Below, piece by piece: positions 26,463-38,108 of a stretch of DNA of 64,000 bases (position 1 is its first letter; every line of letters begins with the position of its first letter). The translations under genes and the position numbers were made by a program. This DNA is from Rhodoferax sp. PAMC 29310. GTDB taxonomy: Bacteria > Pseudomonadota > Gammaproteobacteria > Burkholderiales > Burkholderiaceae_C. A model generated the notes under the pieces. It had not been told where the DNA came from, made no database searches, and worked only from the letters and a program-made list of their open reading frames with translations. The stretch lies in assembly GCF_017948265.1 (NCBI RefSeq), contig NZ_CP072852.1:1612001-1676000 (forward strand), in the 5' to 3' direction.

Positions 26463-27950
26463 TCAGGTTCTAAGCATTTGAATGATGGAATGCGCGCAAA
26501 GCGCCATCAATCCACCAGGCAAGATGCCCAATCCAAGGACAAGCGCACCATTGATCGTGAGCACGGCCCGCACATCCATTGGCGCAGAAATTTCAGCGCT
26601 CGACGTAGGTTCATCAAAGTACATCACTTTAATGACTCGCAGGTAGTAGAAGGCACCCACCAGCGACATGATCACCGCAAAGACGGCCAGTCCAATGTGA
26701 ACAGCCAAACCGGAGGCAATCAACGCCTGCAGAACTGACAACTTGGCATAAAACCCGACCATAGGAGGAATGCCCGCTAGCGAAAACATGCAAATCGCCA
26801 TCACCGCTGCGTAAAGTGGGCTGCGCTGATTCAGACCGGAAAAATCGGAGATTTCTTCACTTTCGAAGCCCTCGCGCGCCAACAACATGATCACGCCAAA
26901 ACTGGCTAATGTGGTCAATACGTAGGAGATCACATAGAACATCGACGAGCTGTACGCGTTTGCCGCAGAACGCATATTTCCGTCGATCACACCAGACATC
27001 AAACCCAGCAAAACAAAACCCATTTGCGAAATGGTCGAGAACGCCAACATCCGTTTGATGTTGGTCTGAGCAATTGCTGCGAGATTTCCGATCAACAGAG
27101 ATCCTACAGACAACACCATCAGCATCTGTTGCCAGTCAAAGGCAAGTGGCAACATGCCCTCTACGAGCAGGCGAATGAAAATGGCAAATGCGGCCAACTT
27201 GGGCGCCCCACCAATCAGCAAAGTCACCGCCGTAGGCGCCCCTTGATAGACGTCAGGAATCCACATATGAAAAGGAACCACCCCCAGTTTGAAAGCCAAA
27301 CCGGCGACCAAAAAAACCAGTCCCAGCATCAAAACCTGGTGGTTCACTTGACCAGAATTAATGGCGGCAAACACCTGATTCACGTTCAAAGAACCGGTAG
27401 CACCGTACATCATTGACAAGCCGTAGAGGAAGAAACCCGAAGCGAGTGCGCCCAGCACAAAATACTTCATGGCAGCCTCAGTCGCAGTCGCGTCATCACG
27501 ACGCAAGGCAACCAACGCGTAGCTTGACAATGTGAGCAGTTCCAACCCCAGGTAGATCACCAAAAAGTTGTTGCCGGAGATCATGACAAACATTCCGAGC
27601 AGCGAAAAAACGCTTAGTGAAAACAACTCTCCACCTCGCATCATGTCGCGGTCAGCCGCATACGGACGACCATAGACTAAGGTGACCATCACGGCCAAGG
27701 TCGCAAACACCTTCAACCAATTGCCCATCTGGTCGCTAACAACCATATCACCAAAGCCATAAAAGGTGACACCAGCACTGGCGTAACTGGCCTGCAGGGC
27801 CGCCACAACCGCCAAAGTCACTAAAGTCAGCACGTAGGTTCCGGTACGACGAGGGCTTTTCACGGAAAGGTCAGCAATCGCAATGACGCACCCCATTACA
27901 AGCAGGATGATCTCTGGGTAAACCGAGATCCAACTGAGTTTGTCGATCAT
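26463..27950 (-). CDS. nuoN: NADH-quinone oxidoreductase subunit N
   Basis: A 495-residue, about 14-TM antiporter-like subunit of complex I that forms part of the proton-pumping membrane arm. The Mrp-like segment [19 protein letters not shown] and [19 protein letters not shown] (key Lys in the TM helices) are present. Starts 38 bases after nuoM. Confidence 0.94.
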   Translation of the reverse strand: MIDKLSWISVYPEIILLVMGCVIAIADLSVKSPRRTGTYVLTLVTLAVVAALQASYASAGVTFYGFGDMVVSDQMGNWLKVFATLAVMVTLVYGRPYAADRDMMRGGELFSLSVFSLLGMFVMISGNNFLVIYLGLELLTLSSYALVALRRDDATATEAAMKYFVLGALASGFFLYGLSMMYGATGSLNVNQVFAAINSGQVNHQVLMLGLVFLVAGLAFKLGVVPFHMWIPDVYQGAPTAVTLLIGGAPKLAAFAIFIRLLVEGMLPLAFDWQQMLMVLSVGSLLIGNLAAIAQTNIKRMLAFSTISQMGFVLLGLMSGVIDGNMRSAANAYSSSMFYVISYVLTTLASFGVIMLLAREGFESEEISDFSGLNQRSPLYAAVMAICMFSLAGIPPMVGFYAKLSVLQALIASGLAVHIGLAVFAVIMSLVGAFYYLRVIKVMYFDEPTSSAEISAPMDVRAVLTINGALVLGLGILPGGLMALCAHSIIQMLRT

Positions 27951-27988
27951 GTTCTGTCTCTTAATTCAATTTGGTCAACGCAGACTGA

Positions 27989-29464
27989 TCAATTCAGCTT
28001 GGACAACGCAACGTGTTGAAGCAAATGGGCCACTGAGGTATCCATCACATCGGTGAAAGGTTTTGGATAAATTCCCATGTACAGGACGGCAATGGCAAGC
28101 AATGAAAGCATCAAGAATTCGCGGCCGTTGATATCAACGAGCCCTTTCACGTCTTCATTGGCTACCGGTCCAAGATAGACCCGCTTGAACATCCACAAGG
28201 TGTAAGCGGCTCCGAAAATCAAGGCGCTAGCCGCTGCGAATCCTAGCCAAAAATTGGCTTTGACCGCACCCAGAATAACCATCCACTCACCAACAAAACC
28301 TGCTGTGCCAGGTAACCCGCAATTTGCCATCGCAAACAACAACGCAAAGGCGGCGAATTTCGGCATCGTATTGACGACACCACCGTAACTTGCGATTTCC
28401 CGAGAGTGGACACGGTCATACAAAACTCCAATCGACAGGAACATCGCAGCAGAAACAAAGCCGTGTGCAATCATCTGAACCAAGCCGCCAGAGACGCCCA
28501 AGTCATTGAAGATGAAAAATCCCAAAGTCACGAAACCCATGTGTGCAACTGATGAGTACGCTACGAGCTTCTTCATATCTTTCTGAACCATTGCCACCAA
28601 GCCGACATAGACAACCGCAATCAGGGACAAGGTGATCATCAGCCATGCCCACTCTCGCGAAGCGTCGGGTGCTATCGGCATCGAAAAACGAAGGAAACCA
28701 TAGGCCCCCAGTTTCAACATGATGGCCGCCAGCACTGCCGAACCACCCGTAGGTGCTTCAACGTGAACGTCTGGCAACCATGTGTGCACAGGCCACATCG
28801 GAACTTTCACAGCAAACGCTGCCAAAAATGCGAAAAACAGCAGGGTTTGCTCTTTGCCGCTCAGAGGCAATTGGTACCAATCGGCCAAGTCAAAACTACC
28901 GCCCGATTGGATATAAAGATAAATGAGCGCCACCAGCATCAACAGGGAGCCAAGCAGCGTGTAGAGAAAAAACTTAAACGCCGCGTAGATCTTGTTGGGA
29001 CCACCCCAAATACCAATGATCAAATACATCGGAATCAAGGTCGCCTCAAAGAAGACGTAAAACAACATGCCATCGAGCGCGCAGAAAACGCCAATCATCA
29101 ATCCGCTCAGAATGAGAAAGGCGCCCATGTATTGGTTGACCCGCCGGATAATCACTTCCCAACCCGCAATCACAACAACCACATTGATGAATGCAGTGAG
29201 GACAACGAACCACAGAGAAATTCCATCAACACCGAGGTGGTAGTTGATATTGAAACGCTCGATCCACGGCGCGTGTTCGACAAACTGCATGGCAGCAGTT
29301 CCCAATTCGAACCCGTTGTACAGTGGCAAGGTTACGAGAAAGCTTACCAGGGCGCCAATCAGCGCAAACCAGCGAACTACACGGGCGTGCTCGTCACGAC
29401 CCAGGACAAGCAAAACGACGCCAAAGAAGATCGGCGTCCAAATAGCCAGGCTCAACAATCCCAT
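27989..29464 (-). CDS. nuoM: NADH-quinone oxidoreductase subunit M
   Basis: A 491-residue antiporter-like pump subunit. Shows KLGAYGFLRFSMPIAPDAS and KKLVAYSSVAHMGFVTLGFF with the conserved Lys, and the early Glu in MYLIIGIWGGPNK. It is the middle pumping unit between nuoL and nuoN and sits 13 bases after nuoL. Confidence 0.95.
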   Translation of the reverse strand: MGLLSLAIWTPIFFGVVLLVLGRDEHARVVRWFALIGALVSFLVTLPLYNGFELGTAAMQFVEHAPWIERFNINYHLGVDGISLWFVVLTAFINVVVVIAGWEVIIRRVNQYMGAFLILSGLMIGVFCALDGMLFYVFFEATLIPMYLIIGIWGGPNKIYAAFKFFLYTLLGSLLMLVALIYLYIQSGGSFDLADWYQLPLSGKEQTLLFFAFLAAFAVKVPMWPVHTWLPDVHVEAPTGGSAVLAAIMLKLGAYGFLRFSMPIAPDASREWAWLMITLSLIAVVYVGLVAMVQKDMKKLVAYSSVAHMGFVTLGFFIFNDLGVSGGLVQMIAHGFVSAAMFLSIGVLYDRVHSREIASYGGVVNTMPKFAAFALLFAMANCGLPGTAGFVGEWMVILGAVKANFWLGFAAASALIFGAAYTLWMFKRVYLGPVANEDVKGLVDINGREFLMLSLLAIAVLYMGIYPKPFTDVMDTSVAHLLQHVALSKLN

Positions 29465-29477
29465 TTTTATTATTCTC

Positions 29478-31493
29478 CTACTTGAGCCAGACGAAATACG
29501 TCATAAGCACAAAGACACCCAAGATCATCACCAACGCGTAGTGATACAAGTAGCCAGATTGAGCCTTGCGCACCGCGCCAGACAAGCGACCAATCACTTT
29601 CCATGATCCGTTGACCAGTGTGCCGTCAATAATGAACTGATCACCCACCTTCCAGAGCAATGTCCCCAAAGCGCGCGCTCCACGAGCCAGAACGTTCTCA
29701 TTGATCCAATCCAGAAAATACTTGTTTTCCAGGACGTTGTAGAGAGGGAGAACACGAGATTTGATTGCTGCTGGCAATGCGGGGTTGACGATATACATGT
29801 AGTACGCCGAAACAACGCCGGACAAGGCAAGCCAAAATGGCAAGGATGTCAAACCATGCAGCGCAAGCTTCACCGGGCCATGAAACTCCTCAGCAAGCAT
29901 CATCATTCCTTTGTGAATATCGGCATTCACAAAGATCGCATCTTTCAAGAAGTCTCCGAACAGCATCGGTTGGATGGTCAAAAAACCAATGACGACAGAA
30001 GGAATGGCCAACAAAATCAAGGGCACAGTGACTACCCATGGCGACTCATGTGGGCTGTGATGAGCCTCTTGCTTTCCATGGTGATCATCGTGGTGAGCGT
30101 CAGGATTCTGGTCGTATCGCTCCTTGCCATGAAACACCAAAAAATACAACCTGAAAGAATAGAAAGCGGTAACAAATACGCCAGCCAAAACCGAAAAGTA
30201 GGCAAAGCCCGCACCAGGCAAGGTACTGGCATGCACCGCCATGATGATTTCATCTTTGGAATAGAAACCTGAGAAAAAAGGAGTACCAATCAAGGCCAAG
30301 GACCCCAAAAGCGTGGTGATCCATGTGATGGGCATGTACTTGCGAACACCGCCCATCCATCGAATATCCTGATTGTGGTGCATACCGATGATCACCGAAC
30401 CAGCCGCCAGGAACAGCAGCGCCTTGAAAAAGGCGTGGGTCATGAGGTGAAAAACAGCGACCGAATAGGCAGATGCACCAAGGGCCACCGTCATGTATCC
30501 CAACTGGGACAAGGTGGAGTAAGCAACCACACGCTTGATGTCGTTCTGGATGATCCCCAAGAAACCCATAAACAACGCAGTGATGGCTCCAATGATCAAC
30601 ACAAAATTAAGTGCTGTCTCACTGAGCTCAAACAATGGCGACATACGGGCCACCATAAAAATGCCCGCAGTCACCATGGTTGCAGCGTGAATCAAGGCTG
30701 AAATTGGGGTCGGCCCTTCCATGGAGTCCGGAAGCCATACGTGCAGCGGAAATTGTGCGGACTTACCCATCGCGCCGACGAACAGACAAATACAAATCAC
30801 GGTAATCAACATCCAGTCAGTACCTGGAAATGTCAGCAACGACAGTTCGTTTGCCTTTGCGAAAGCCTCTGCGTAATTGAGCGTGCCAGCGTTGGCAACA
30901 ATCAACCCAATTCCTAAAATGAAACCGAAGTCACCGACTCGATTGACCAAGAAGGCCTTCATGTTGGCAAAGATTGCTGTCGGTTTGTTAAACCAAAATC
31001 CAATCAAAAGATAGGACACCAACCCGACTGCTTCCCAGCCAAAAAACAGCTGGAGCATGTTGTTGCTCATAACGAGCATCAACATTGAGAAGGTGAACAA
31101 TGAGATGTATGCAAAGAAGCGGTTGTACCCCTCGTCTTCCTCCATGTATCCAATGGTGTAAATGTGAACCATCAACGAAACGAAGGTCACGACACACATC
31201 ATCATGGCAGTGAGGCCGTCAACGAGAAAACCAATTTCCATTTTCAACCCGCCTACAACCATCCAGGTGTAGAGAGTCTCGTTGAAACGCGCGCCGTCAA
31301 GGGCGACGCTTTTCAGAGTCATGGCTGACAAAATGAAAGATAGCAATACGCCGAAGATAGTCAGCGAGTGGGAAGCACGGCGACCAATCCAATTGCCACC
31401 GAATTTGGTCCCCAATACTCCGGCCAAAATCGCGCCGGCCAAAGGCGCCAACGGCACAGTTAGTAGGGTAGCTGCAGATAGGGTTTGACTCAT
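29478..31493 (-). CDS. nuoL: NADH-quinone oxidoreductase subunit L
   Basis: A 671-residue subunit at the far end of the membrane arm, with the long lateral helix in its C-terminal part. Typical blocks: GKSAQFPLHVWLPDSMEGPT, MTHAFFKALLFLAAGSVI and DIKRVVAYSTLSQLGYM. A His-rich loop (HHDDHHGKQEAHHSPHESP, about residues 467-485) lies before the C-terminal helices. Overlaps none; 4 bases after nuoK. Confidence 0.95.
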   Translation of the reverse strand: MSQTLSAATLLTVPLAPLAGAILAGVLGTKFGGNWIGRRASHSLTIFGVLLSFILSAMTLKSVALDGARFNETLYTWMVVGGLKMEIGFLVDGLTAMMMCVVTFVSLMVHIYTIGYMEEDEGYNRFFAYISLFTFSMLMLVMSNNMLQLFFGWEAVGLVSYLLIGFWFNKPTAIFANMKAFLVNRVGDFGFILGIGLIVANAGTLNYAEAFAKANELSLLTFPGTDWMLITVICICLFVGAMGKSAQFPLHVWLPDSMEGPTPISALIHAATMVTAGIFMVARMSPLFELSETALNFVLIIGAITALFMGFLGIIQNDIKRVVAYSTLSQLGYMTVALGASAYSVAVFHLMTHAFFKALLFLAAGSVIIGMHHNQDIRWMGGVRKYMPITWITTLLGSLALIGTPFFSGFYSKDEIIMAVHASTLPGAGFAYFSVLAGVFVTAFYSFRLYFLVFHGKERYDQNPDAHHDDHHGKQEAHHSPHESPWVVTVPLILLAIPSVVIGFLTIQPMLFGDFLKDAIFVNADIHKGMMMLAEEFHGPVKLALHGLTSLPFWLALSGVVSAYYMYIVNPALPAAIKSRVLPLYNVLENKYFLDWINENVLARGARALGTLLWKVGDQFIIDGTLVNGSWKVIGRLSGAVRKAQSGYLYHYALVMILGVFVLMTYFVWLK

Positions 31494-31497
31494 TTTC

Positions 31498-31806
31498 TTA
31501 ACCCTTGAGCGTATTCAATTCGTCAACGTTAATGCTTGACTTATTCCGGAACAACAAAACCAATATGGCGAGACCGATCGCAGACTCAGCCGCAGCAACA
31601 GTCAGAATAAAGAACACAAAGATCTGGCCGTGCATATCTCCCATGTAGTGAGAAAAGGCCACAAAATTGGTGTTAACTGCCAACAGCATCAACTCGATAG
31701 CCATCAGCAAAACAATCAAGTTTTTTCGGTTCAAAAAAATGCCGATGACAGACAGTGCAAACAGCATTGCCCCAAGAGATAAGAAATGTCCAAGAGTTAG
31801 TGTCAT
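31498..31806 (-). CDS. nuoK: NADH-quinone oxidoreductase subunit K
   Basis: A 102-residue, three-TM subunit. It carries the conserved membrane Glu pair ([11 protein letters not shown] and [11 protein letters not shown]) used in proton translocation. The start codon overlaps the stop of nuoJ by one base (TAATG), giving coupled translation. Confidence 0.95.
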   Translation of the reverse strand: MTLTLGHFLSLGAMLFALSVIGIFLNRKNLIVLLMAIELMLLAVNTNFVAFSHYMGDMHGQIFVFFILTVAAAESAIGLAILVLLFRNKSSINVDELNTLKG

Positions 31807-32471
31807 TATTTTTTCTCCTCTTGAGTGGGCATCTCGACGGAAGATGGCTCCGCCTCGAGCGCCACTTTGGTAACAGGCATCTTGAGTACGGTCATGCGAT
31901 CACGGGATTTCACACGGACCTGATCCGACGGATTCACCGATTTATTGTCCTTACGACGCCGCAAAGTCAATGCGATTGCTGCAATCATTGCCACCAACAG
32001 AATCGCCGCTGCAATCTGTAGCGGATAGACGTATTCGGTATACAAAAGGATTCCAAGTTCCTTCGTGTTGTTGGTCGCAATCAAGGTTTGCCCAACGCCA
32101 ACGGATACGACCGGTTCGTCGCTCACATTGAACCCACCCATCAGAACGGCGGCCATTTCAAACGCAATCAATACCCCGACGACAGCGGCCAACGGAAAGT
32201 GACGCCAAAACCCCTGTCTGACACTGTCCATGTTGATATCCATCATCATGACAACAAATAGAAACAACACCATCACTGCGCCAACGTAAACAAGCACGAG
32301 GGTAATTGACAGGAATTCGGCCTTCAAAAGCATCCAGATCATTGCGGCCTGGAAAAAGGAAAGCACAAGAAATAATGCGGCATGCACAGGATTCCGAGCC
32401 GTAATGACTCGAAATGCTGCAAACAGCAATACCAAAGAGAAAACGTAAAAGAGACCGGTCTTGACATCCAT
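31806..32471 (-). CDS. nuoJ: NADH-quinone oxidoreductase subunit J
   Basis: A 221-residue subunit with five TM helices, followed by a charged cytoplasmic tail of about 50 residues ([20 protein letters not shown] onwards) that is longer than in E. coli. The [17 protein letters not shown] and [15 protein letters not shown] segments are typical of TM2 and TM3. TAATG overlap with nuoK; 26 bases after nuoI. Confidence 0.94.
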   Translation of the reverse strand: MDVKTGLFYVFSLVLLFAAFRVITARNPVHAALFLVLSFFQAAMIWMLLKAEFLSITLVLVYVGAVMVLFLFVVMMMDINMDSVRQGFWRHFPLAAVVGVLIAFEMAAVLMGGFNVSDEPVVSVGVGQTLIATNNTKELGILLYTEYVYPLQIAAAILLVAMIAAIALTLRRRKDNKSVNPSDQVRVKSRDRMTVLKMPVTKVALEAEPSSVEMPTQEEKK

Positions 32472-32497
32472 CGGTGAAAATTCTTTCTTATGCCAAA

Positions 32498-33019
32498 TCA
32501 GCGATATTTGGCGTCGGCCGCTTTGCTTGCAGCAATCTCGCCTTCATAGCGATCGCCTATGGCTAGCAACATTTCTTTTGTGAAGTAGAGATCGCCGCGC
32601 TTCTCTCCGTGGTATTCCAGGATGTGTGTCTCCACGATCGAGTCCACCGGGCAGCTTTCTTCGCAAAAACCACAAAAAATGCACTTGGTCAGATCAATGT
32701 CATATCGACTGGTACGCCGAGATCCATCATCGCGAATCTCAGATTCAATGGTAATCGCCATCGCCGGACACACTGCTTCGCACAGCTTGCAGGCAATACA
32801 ACGCTCTTCACCATTTTCGTATCGGCGCAAAGCATGTAACCCGCGAAAGCGCGGAGAAAGTGGGGTTTTCTCTTCAGGAAACTGGATGGTCACCTTCCGT
32901 CGGAACAGGTAACGGCCAGTCAATGCCATGCCTTTGAATAGCTCCAAAAGCAGGAAACTTGATAAGAAGTCTCGCAATGAAAATGCTGGCGTGGTGGAGG
33001 CTCGCGCGGTAGTAGACAT
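32498..33019 (-). CDS. nuoI: NADH-quinone oxidoreductase subunit I
   Basis: About 173 residues with two 4Fe-4S ferredoxin motifs, [12 protein letters not shown] and [12 protein letters not shown], which form the N6a/N6b clusters. The ATG at 33019 follows AAAGAG and is preferred to an in-frame TTG at 33025. Confidence 0.95.
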   Translation of the reverse strand: MSTTARASTTPAFSLRDFLSSFLLLELFKGMALTGRYLFRRKVTIQFPEEKTPLSPRFRGLHALRRYENGEERCIACKLCEAVCPAMAITIESEIRDDGSRRTSRYDIDLTKCIFCGFCEESCPVDSIVETHILEYHGEKRGDLYFTKEMLLAIGDRYEGEIAASKAADAKYR

Positions 33020-33031
33020 ATTCAACTCTTT

Positions 33032-34114
33032 TTACTTCCAGATATTGAAAGATGTTTGCATCCAACCACCAACGACGACCAACCAGATCAAAGTGATGGG
33101 GATGAATATCTTCCAGCCCAAACGCATGATCTGGTCATACCGAAACCGTGGGAAGGTCGCTCGTACCCAAATAAACAAACTGACGACTACACAAGTTTTG
33201 ACGCCCAACCATATCCAGCCCGGAATCCAGTTGAAAAGCGCACTGTCGATGGGAGAAATCCACCCACCCAGAAACATGATGGCGGCCAAGATTGAGATCA
33301 GCCACATATTGGCATATTCCGCGAGGTAGAACATGGCATAAGACATGCCCGAATACTCGACCATATGTCCCGCAACGATTTCCGCCTCCCCCTCAACCAC
33401 GTCAAACGGATGTCGGTTAGTCTCTGCCAAGCCGGAAATAATGTAGACAACAAATATTGGCAGCAGAGGTAGCCAGTTCCAAGACAGGAAATTCAAACCC
33501 ATCGATGAAAAGTACCCCCGTCCTTGGCCAGTCACGATGTCGGTCAAATTCATGCTCGCCGAAACCATGAGCACAATCACCAAGCAAAATCCCATGGCGA
33601 TCTCGTAACTGACCATCTGAGCTGAAGCCCGCAACGCACCCAGGAAAGAGTATTTCGAGTTGGACGCCCAACCAGCAATCACAACGCCGTAGACCTCCAT
33701 CGACGTGATGGCCATCACAAACAACAGACCGGCGTTAATGTTGGCCAATGCGATATCAGGCCCAAAAGGGATGACAGCCCAAGCAGCCATGGCCGGCATG
33801 ATTGTCAAAACAGGACCGATAAAGAACAAACCCTTGCTCGCTGCGGTGGGCATCAGCACCTCTTTCCCCAGCAGCTTCAATGCATCGGCAATGGGTTGAA
33901 GCAAACCCAACGGACCAACCCGATTTGGACCCACCCGAACTTGCATCCATCCGAGGAACTTTCGCTCCCAAAGCGTCAGGTAAGCGACTGCCCCCATCAG
34001 TGGCAAAACAACGACCACAATTTTGAGCAACGTCCAAATCACAGGCCAAGCAACGCCAGACCACCACGACGCGCCGATCAAACCTTGACCAAATGAAAAA
34101 ATGACATCAATCAT
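33032..34114 (-). CDS. nuoH: NADH-quinone oxidoreductase subunit H
   Basis: A 360-residue membrane subunit of about eight TM helices at the junction with the peripheral arm, forming the quinone cavity. [20 protein letters not shown] and [19 protein letters not shown] are the diagnostic blocks. Its ATG lies in an ATGA overlap with the nuoG stop, so the earlier in-frame start at 34159 is not used. Confidence 0.95.
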   Translation of the reverse strand: MIDVIFSFGQGLIGASWWSGVAWPVIWTLLKIVVVVLPLMGAVAYLTLWERKFLGWMQVRVGPNRVGPLGLLQPIADALKLLGKEVLMPTAASKGLFFIGPVLTIMPAMAAWAVIPFGPDIALANINAGLLFVMAITSMEVYGVVIAGWASNSKYSFLGALRASAQMVSYEIAMGFCLVIVLMVSASMNLTDIVTGQGRGYFSSMGLNFLSWNWLPLLPIFVVYIISGLAETNRHPFDVVEGEAEIVAGHMVEYSGMSYAMFYLAEYANMWLISILAAIMFLGGWISPIDSALFNWIPGWIWLGVKTCVVVSLFIWVRATFPRFRYDQIMRLGWKIFIPITLIWLVVVGGWMQTSFNIWK

Positions 34115-36243
34115 GCGGTCACCTCCGACGCGGAATCCGCACTGGCATCCGCGGTACATTGCAAACTTGCCGCGCGACGCACAATTCCATCAAGTTGATA
34201 AATCGAGGCAGTCGCAGGTTTGTTATGAGCTGGCGACAAGTCAATGGAAGAGACGACGACATTGCTCAGCAAGGATGCTGGTACGTGAGTACATCCCACC
34301 AAAGCCCCCCCATGAATCCGGGCCAACACATCTACCGTTGATTCGACATCGAAGCCAGGCAAATCCAGCATGTTCGCCAAAACGCGAACCACCTTCCAGG
34401 CGGGACGCGTTTCTCCCAAAGGTTTCACCACGGCGTGGAAGCCTTGAATTCGACCCTCGGCATTGACGAACGAACCAGATGTTTCAGTAAATGGTGAAAT
34501 TGGCAGCAATACATCGCTGAAGGCCATGTTGGCTTTGAACGGACTGAGCGTCACAACCATCTCCGAACTTGACAGTGCCTTGATTGCATCTGTGCCAGCG
34601 GCGGAGTCAAACTCAGGCTCGGTATTCAGCAGCAGCACCGCTTTCAAAGAACCCTTCAGCATCTGTGCGGCATTCATTCCGGAGTCGCCGGGAATAGCCC
34701 CAACCACCTGCGCACCCACCGTATTCGCTGCCTCGGACAGGTAGCCAACCGTCGCACCGGTGTGGTCGCCAAGCCAATTGGCCAAAGCCAAGATGCTTAC
34801 TGCTTTCTCGTGATGTGCCGCTGCGTTGCCCAGCAAAATAGCTTTTTGTTCGCCGCCAAGCAGCGACTGTGCGATCTTCACTTCGACATCACTTACATTG
34901 CCGTTTGCAGGAGCCTCTACTCCTTTTTCGGCGGCCACCGCACAGGCCACATCGGCCAAAGCCTGAACCCATTGACGGCTGTCAACAATCAAGCTGTGTG
35001 CGACCGGCATCGCCCAGTCCTCCATGGAATCTGCAACGCGAAGAACGCTACACCCACGGCGAGCCGATTGACGTACCCGCTGCGCCATCAGTGGATGATC
35101 CTTGCGCAAGCTCGACCCAACCACCAGTACACACTGCAACTCCGACAGACTGGCAATGCTGGTGCCAAGGTGGCGAGCGCCTGGAACGGTCCCGAATTGG
35201 GCATTGCGTTGCCGGTAGTCAATATTTTCACTTCCTAGCCCACGGACCAAGGCCGCGGTCAGGGACAGCTCTTCGATGGTGCAATGGGGGCTAACTAGCG
35301 CGCCAATCGCACCTGCGCCGTGCTCTGACTTAACCTGCTTCAAACCATTGGCAACATATTCCAACGCCGTCTGCCAATCAACGGTGGACCATACGCCACC
35401 TTGCTTGATCATTGGCGATGTCAAGCGCTCCTCGCCATTGAGCGCCTCATACGAAAACCGGTCTCTGTCCGCAATCCAGCATTCATTGACTGCATCGTTT
35501 TCAAAGGGAACGACCCGCATGACCTTGTTGCTCTTAACTTGAACCACTAAATTCGCACCCGTCGAATCATGGGGGCTTACGGATTTGCGTCGAGACAGTT
35601 CCCAAGTACGCGCGCTGTAGCGGAACGGCTTGCTGGTCAAAGCGCCGACCGGGCAAATGTCGATCATGTTGCCCGATAACTCCGAATCAACCGTCTGCCC
35701 AATGAAAGTCTCAATTTCTGCGTGTTCGCCGCGGTGGGACATGCCCAATTCCATCACTCCAGCGACCTCTTGGCCAAAGCGAACGCAACGTGTGCAATGA
35801 ATACAACGGCTCATTTCCTGCATGGAAACCAAAGGCCCAATGTCCTTCACTGCAACGACCCGTTTTTCCTCCTCGTAGCGGGAAGATGAGCCGCCATAAC
35901 CAACAGCAAGGTCTTGAAGTTGGCATTCGCCGCCTTGGTCACAAATAGGGCAATCCAACGGGTGATTGATCAGCAAAAATTCCATCACTGACTGCTGTGC
36001 CTTGATCGCCTTGTCGCTTTTGGTCCGAACGATCATGCCCTGTGTCACCGGCGTGGCGCAGGCTGGCATTGGCTTGGGCATCTTCTCTACGTCAACCAGG
36101 CACATGCGGCAATTGGCGGCGATGCTGAGTTTCTTGTGATAGCAGAAATGTGGAATGTAGGTGCCAGCTTTTTCGGCGGCATGCATGATCATGCTGCCTT
36201 CGACAATGTCAACCTTTTTTCCGTCGAGTTCAATTTCAATCAT
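34111..36243 (-). CDS. nuoG: NADH-quinone oxidoreductase subunit G
   Basis: A 710-residue iron-sulfur subunit. The N-terminal 2Fe-2S site uses Cys34, Cys45, Cys48 and Cys62. A His/Cys 4Fe-4S site ([17 protein letters not shown]) and a further 4Fe-4S site ([16 protein letters not shown] with a later CPVGALTS) follow. The C-terminal molybdopterin-oxidoreductase-like domain is catalytically inert in complex I. It overlaps nuoH by 4 bases. Confidence 0.95.
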   Translation of the reverse strand: MIEIELDGKKVDIVEGSMIMHAAEKAGTYIPHFCYHKKLSIAANCRMCLVDVEKMPKPMPACATPVTQGMIVRTKSDKAIKAQQSVMEFLLINHPLDCPICDQGGECQLQDLAVGYGGSSSRYEEEKRVVAVKDIGPLVSMQEMSRCIHCTRCVRFGQEVAGVMELGMSHRGEHAEIETFIGQTVDSELSGNMIDICPVGALTSKPFRYSARTWELSRRKSVSPHDSTGANLVVQVKSNKVMRVVPFENDAVNECWIADRDRFSYEALNGEERLTSPMIKQGGVWSTVDWQTALEYVANGLKQVKSEHGAGAIGALVSPHCTIEELSLTAALVRGLGSENIDYRQRNAQFGTVPGARHLGTSIASLSELQCVLVVGSSLRKDHPLMAQRVRQSARRGCSVLRVADSMEDWAMPVAHSLIVDSRQWVQALADVACAVAAEKGVEAPANGNVSDVEVKIAQSLLGGEQKAILLGNAAAHHEKAVSILALANWLGDHTGATVGYLSEAANTVGAQVVGAIPGDSGMNAAQMLKGSLKAVLLLNTEPEFDSAAGTDAIKALSSSEMVVTLSPFKANMAFSDVLLPISPFTETSGSFVNAEGRIQGFHAVVKPLGETRPAWKVVRVLANMLDLPGFDVESTVDVLARIHGGALVGCTHVPASLLSNVVVSSIDLSPAHNKPATASIYQLDGIVRRAASLQCTADASADSASEVTA

Positions 36244-36255
36244 CTTGGGACTCGC

Positions 36256-37608
36256 TCAAACGTATGCAGGGACCATGCAGGTCTTGTGCTCGACGTGGTA
36301 TTCAAATTCATGGCGGAAGTGCTTGATCATGGCGCGCACAGGCATGGCGGCGGCGTCACCCAAGGCGCAGATGGTTCGTCCCTGAATATTGTCAGCGACC
36401 GAATTCAACAAATCCAGATCAGAGGGACGCCCTTGCCCATTTTCGATACGGTCAACCATGCGGGACAACCAACCGGTCCCCTCACGACAGGGCGTACATT
36501 GACCACACGACTCGTGCATATAGAAGTAGCTAAGTCGTTGCAAACTTTTGACCATGCAGCGGCTGTCATCCAAAACAATGACCGCGCCTGACCCGAGCAT
36601 GGAGCCAGCTTTGGAAATGGAATCGTAGTCCATCGTACAGTCCATCATGATGCTTGCAGGGAGAATCGGCGACGACGAACCACCCGGGATGACGGCCTTC
36701 AACTGTCGCCCTTTGCGCACGCCACCTGCAATTTCGAGTAGCTTCGAAAAAGGTGTGCCCATCGGAATTTCGTAATTGCCCGGAAGCTCAACATCGCCGC
36801 TGATGGAGTAGATCTTGGTCCCACCGTTGTTGGGCTTGCCGCATTCCAGATAGGCTTGACCACCATTTCGAATGATCCAAGGCACAGCCGCGAAAGTCTC
36901 GGTGTTGTTAATCGTGGTGGGCTTTCCATACAAACCAAAACTTGCTGGAAAAGGGGGTTTAAATCGGGGTTGGCCCTTTTTGCCTTCCAACGATTCCAGC
37001 AATGCGGTTTCCTCGCCGCATATGTATGCGCCGAAGCCATGGGCTGCATGCAACTGAAAACTGAAGTTGCTGCCCAAAATATTGTCGCCCAACAAGCCAG
37101 CGGATCGAGCCTCTTCCAGCGCCTCTTCAAAGCGCTCGTAACTTTTGAAGATTTCGCCGTGAATGTAGTTGTACCCAACCGACGTGCCCATGGCATAGGC
37201 AGCGATGATCATGCCTTCAATCACAATATGAGGATTGAACTGAAGAATTTCTCGATCTTTACAGGTCCCCGGCTCTCCTTCGTCGGAGTTACACACCAAA
37301 TACTTTTGTCCCGGAAATTGACGGGGCATAAAGCTCCACTTCAATCCAGTTGGAAATCCGGCGCCACCCCGTCCGCGCAATGCAGACTCTTTCACCACAG
37401 CAATGACTTGATCCTGCGATAGCCCTTCACCACCATCTTTGGCGAGAATTTTTCGAAGCGCTTGGTACCCACCACGCGCTTCATAGTCTTTCAAACGCCA
37501 ATTGACGCCATTCAATTCAGCATAAATCTGCGGATTGATATGCCGATCGTGAAAACACGTTTGCACACCAGTTGATTGAAATTGAGCAAGTAGTTTTTCA
37601 GCAAACAT
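36256..37608 (-). CDS. nuoF: NADH-quinone oxidoreductase subunit F
   Basis: A 450-residue flavoprotein where NADH is oxidised. FMN/NADH motifs are [17 protein letters not shown] (about residues 74-90) and [14 protein letters not shown]. The 4Fe-4S site is [15 protein letters not shown] plus a later Cys (TICALGD). Start overlaps the nuoE stop by one base (TAATG). Confidence 0.95.
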   Translation of the reverse strand: MFAEKLLAQFQSTGVQTCFHDRHINPQIYAELNGVNWRLKDYEARGGYQALRKILAKDGGEGLSQDQVIAVVKESALRGRGGAGFPTGLKWSFMPRQFPGQKYLVCNSDEGEPGTCKDREILQFNPHIVIEGMIIAAYAMGTSVGYNYIHGEIFKSYERFEEALEEARSAGLLGDNILGSNFSFQLHAAHGFGAYICGEETALLESLEGKKGQPRFKPPFPASFGLYGKPTTINNTETFAAVPWIIRNGGQAYLECGKPNNGGTKIYSISGDVELPGNYEIPMGTPFSKLLEIAGGVRKGRQLKAVIPGGSSSPILPASIMMDCTMDYDSISKAGSMLGSGAVIVLDDSRCMVKSLQRLSYFYMHESCGQCTPCREGTGWLSRMVDRIENGQGRPSDLDLLNSVADNIQGRTICALGDAAAMPVRAMIKHFRHEFEYHVEHKTCMVPAYV

Positions 37609-38108
37609 TATTTAGCCTCCGCCGCACGGAGCCCATCGACCAGCTGATCCAGCTTGTCGTTGCTCATAAAACTGCACATGGTCCGGTCATTCACCAATAA
37701 AACCGGTGAGTCGGCACAGGCTCCCAAGCACTCGCACTGCTGTAGAGTAAACACTCCATCAGCGGTGGTTTCATTCATGTGAATGCCGAGCTTTTGCTCC
37801 AGATACTGAAGGGCTTTGCCGCCATCTCGCAGTTGACATGGCAAATTGGTGCAGACATTCAGCTTGTATTTTCCAACGGGCTTCTGGTTGTACATGTTGT
37901 AGAAGCTTGTGACTTCATGCACCGCCATTGGCGCCATGCCGAGGAAATCGGCGACGATTTTCTCACTTTCAGCACTGACGTGACCTTGGTCTTGCTGAAC
38001 GATTGCCAAGCAGGCCATTACCGCAGATTGCTTTTGGTCAGACGGGTACTTCGCGACCTCTTTCTCAAATCGCATTTGCATGGAAGGAGTCATTATTGCC
38101 GGGGTCAT
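37608..38108 (-). CDS. nuoE: NADH-quinone oxidoreductase subunit E
   Basis: A 166-residue 2Fe-2S subunit, with the ligands CTNLPC (C-x4-C) and CLGAC (C-x3-C) seen in VCTNLPCQL and [13 protein letters not shown]. It holds the N1a cluster next to the FMN. Overlaps nuoD by ATGA and nuoF by TAATG. Confidence 0.94.
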   Translation of the reverse strand: MTPAIMTPSMQMRFEKEVAKYPSDQKQSAVMACLAIVQQDQGHVSAESEKIVADFLGMAPMAVHEVTSFYNMYNQKPVGKYKLNVCTNLPCQLRDGGKALQYLEQKLGIHMNETTADGVFTLQQCECLGACADSPVLLVNDRTMCSFMSNDKLDQLVDGLRAAEAK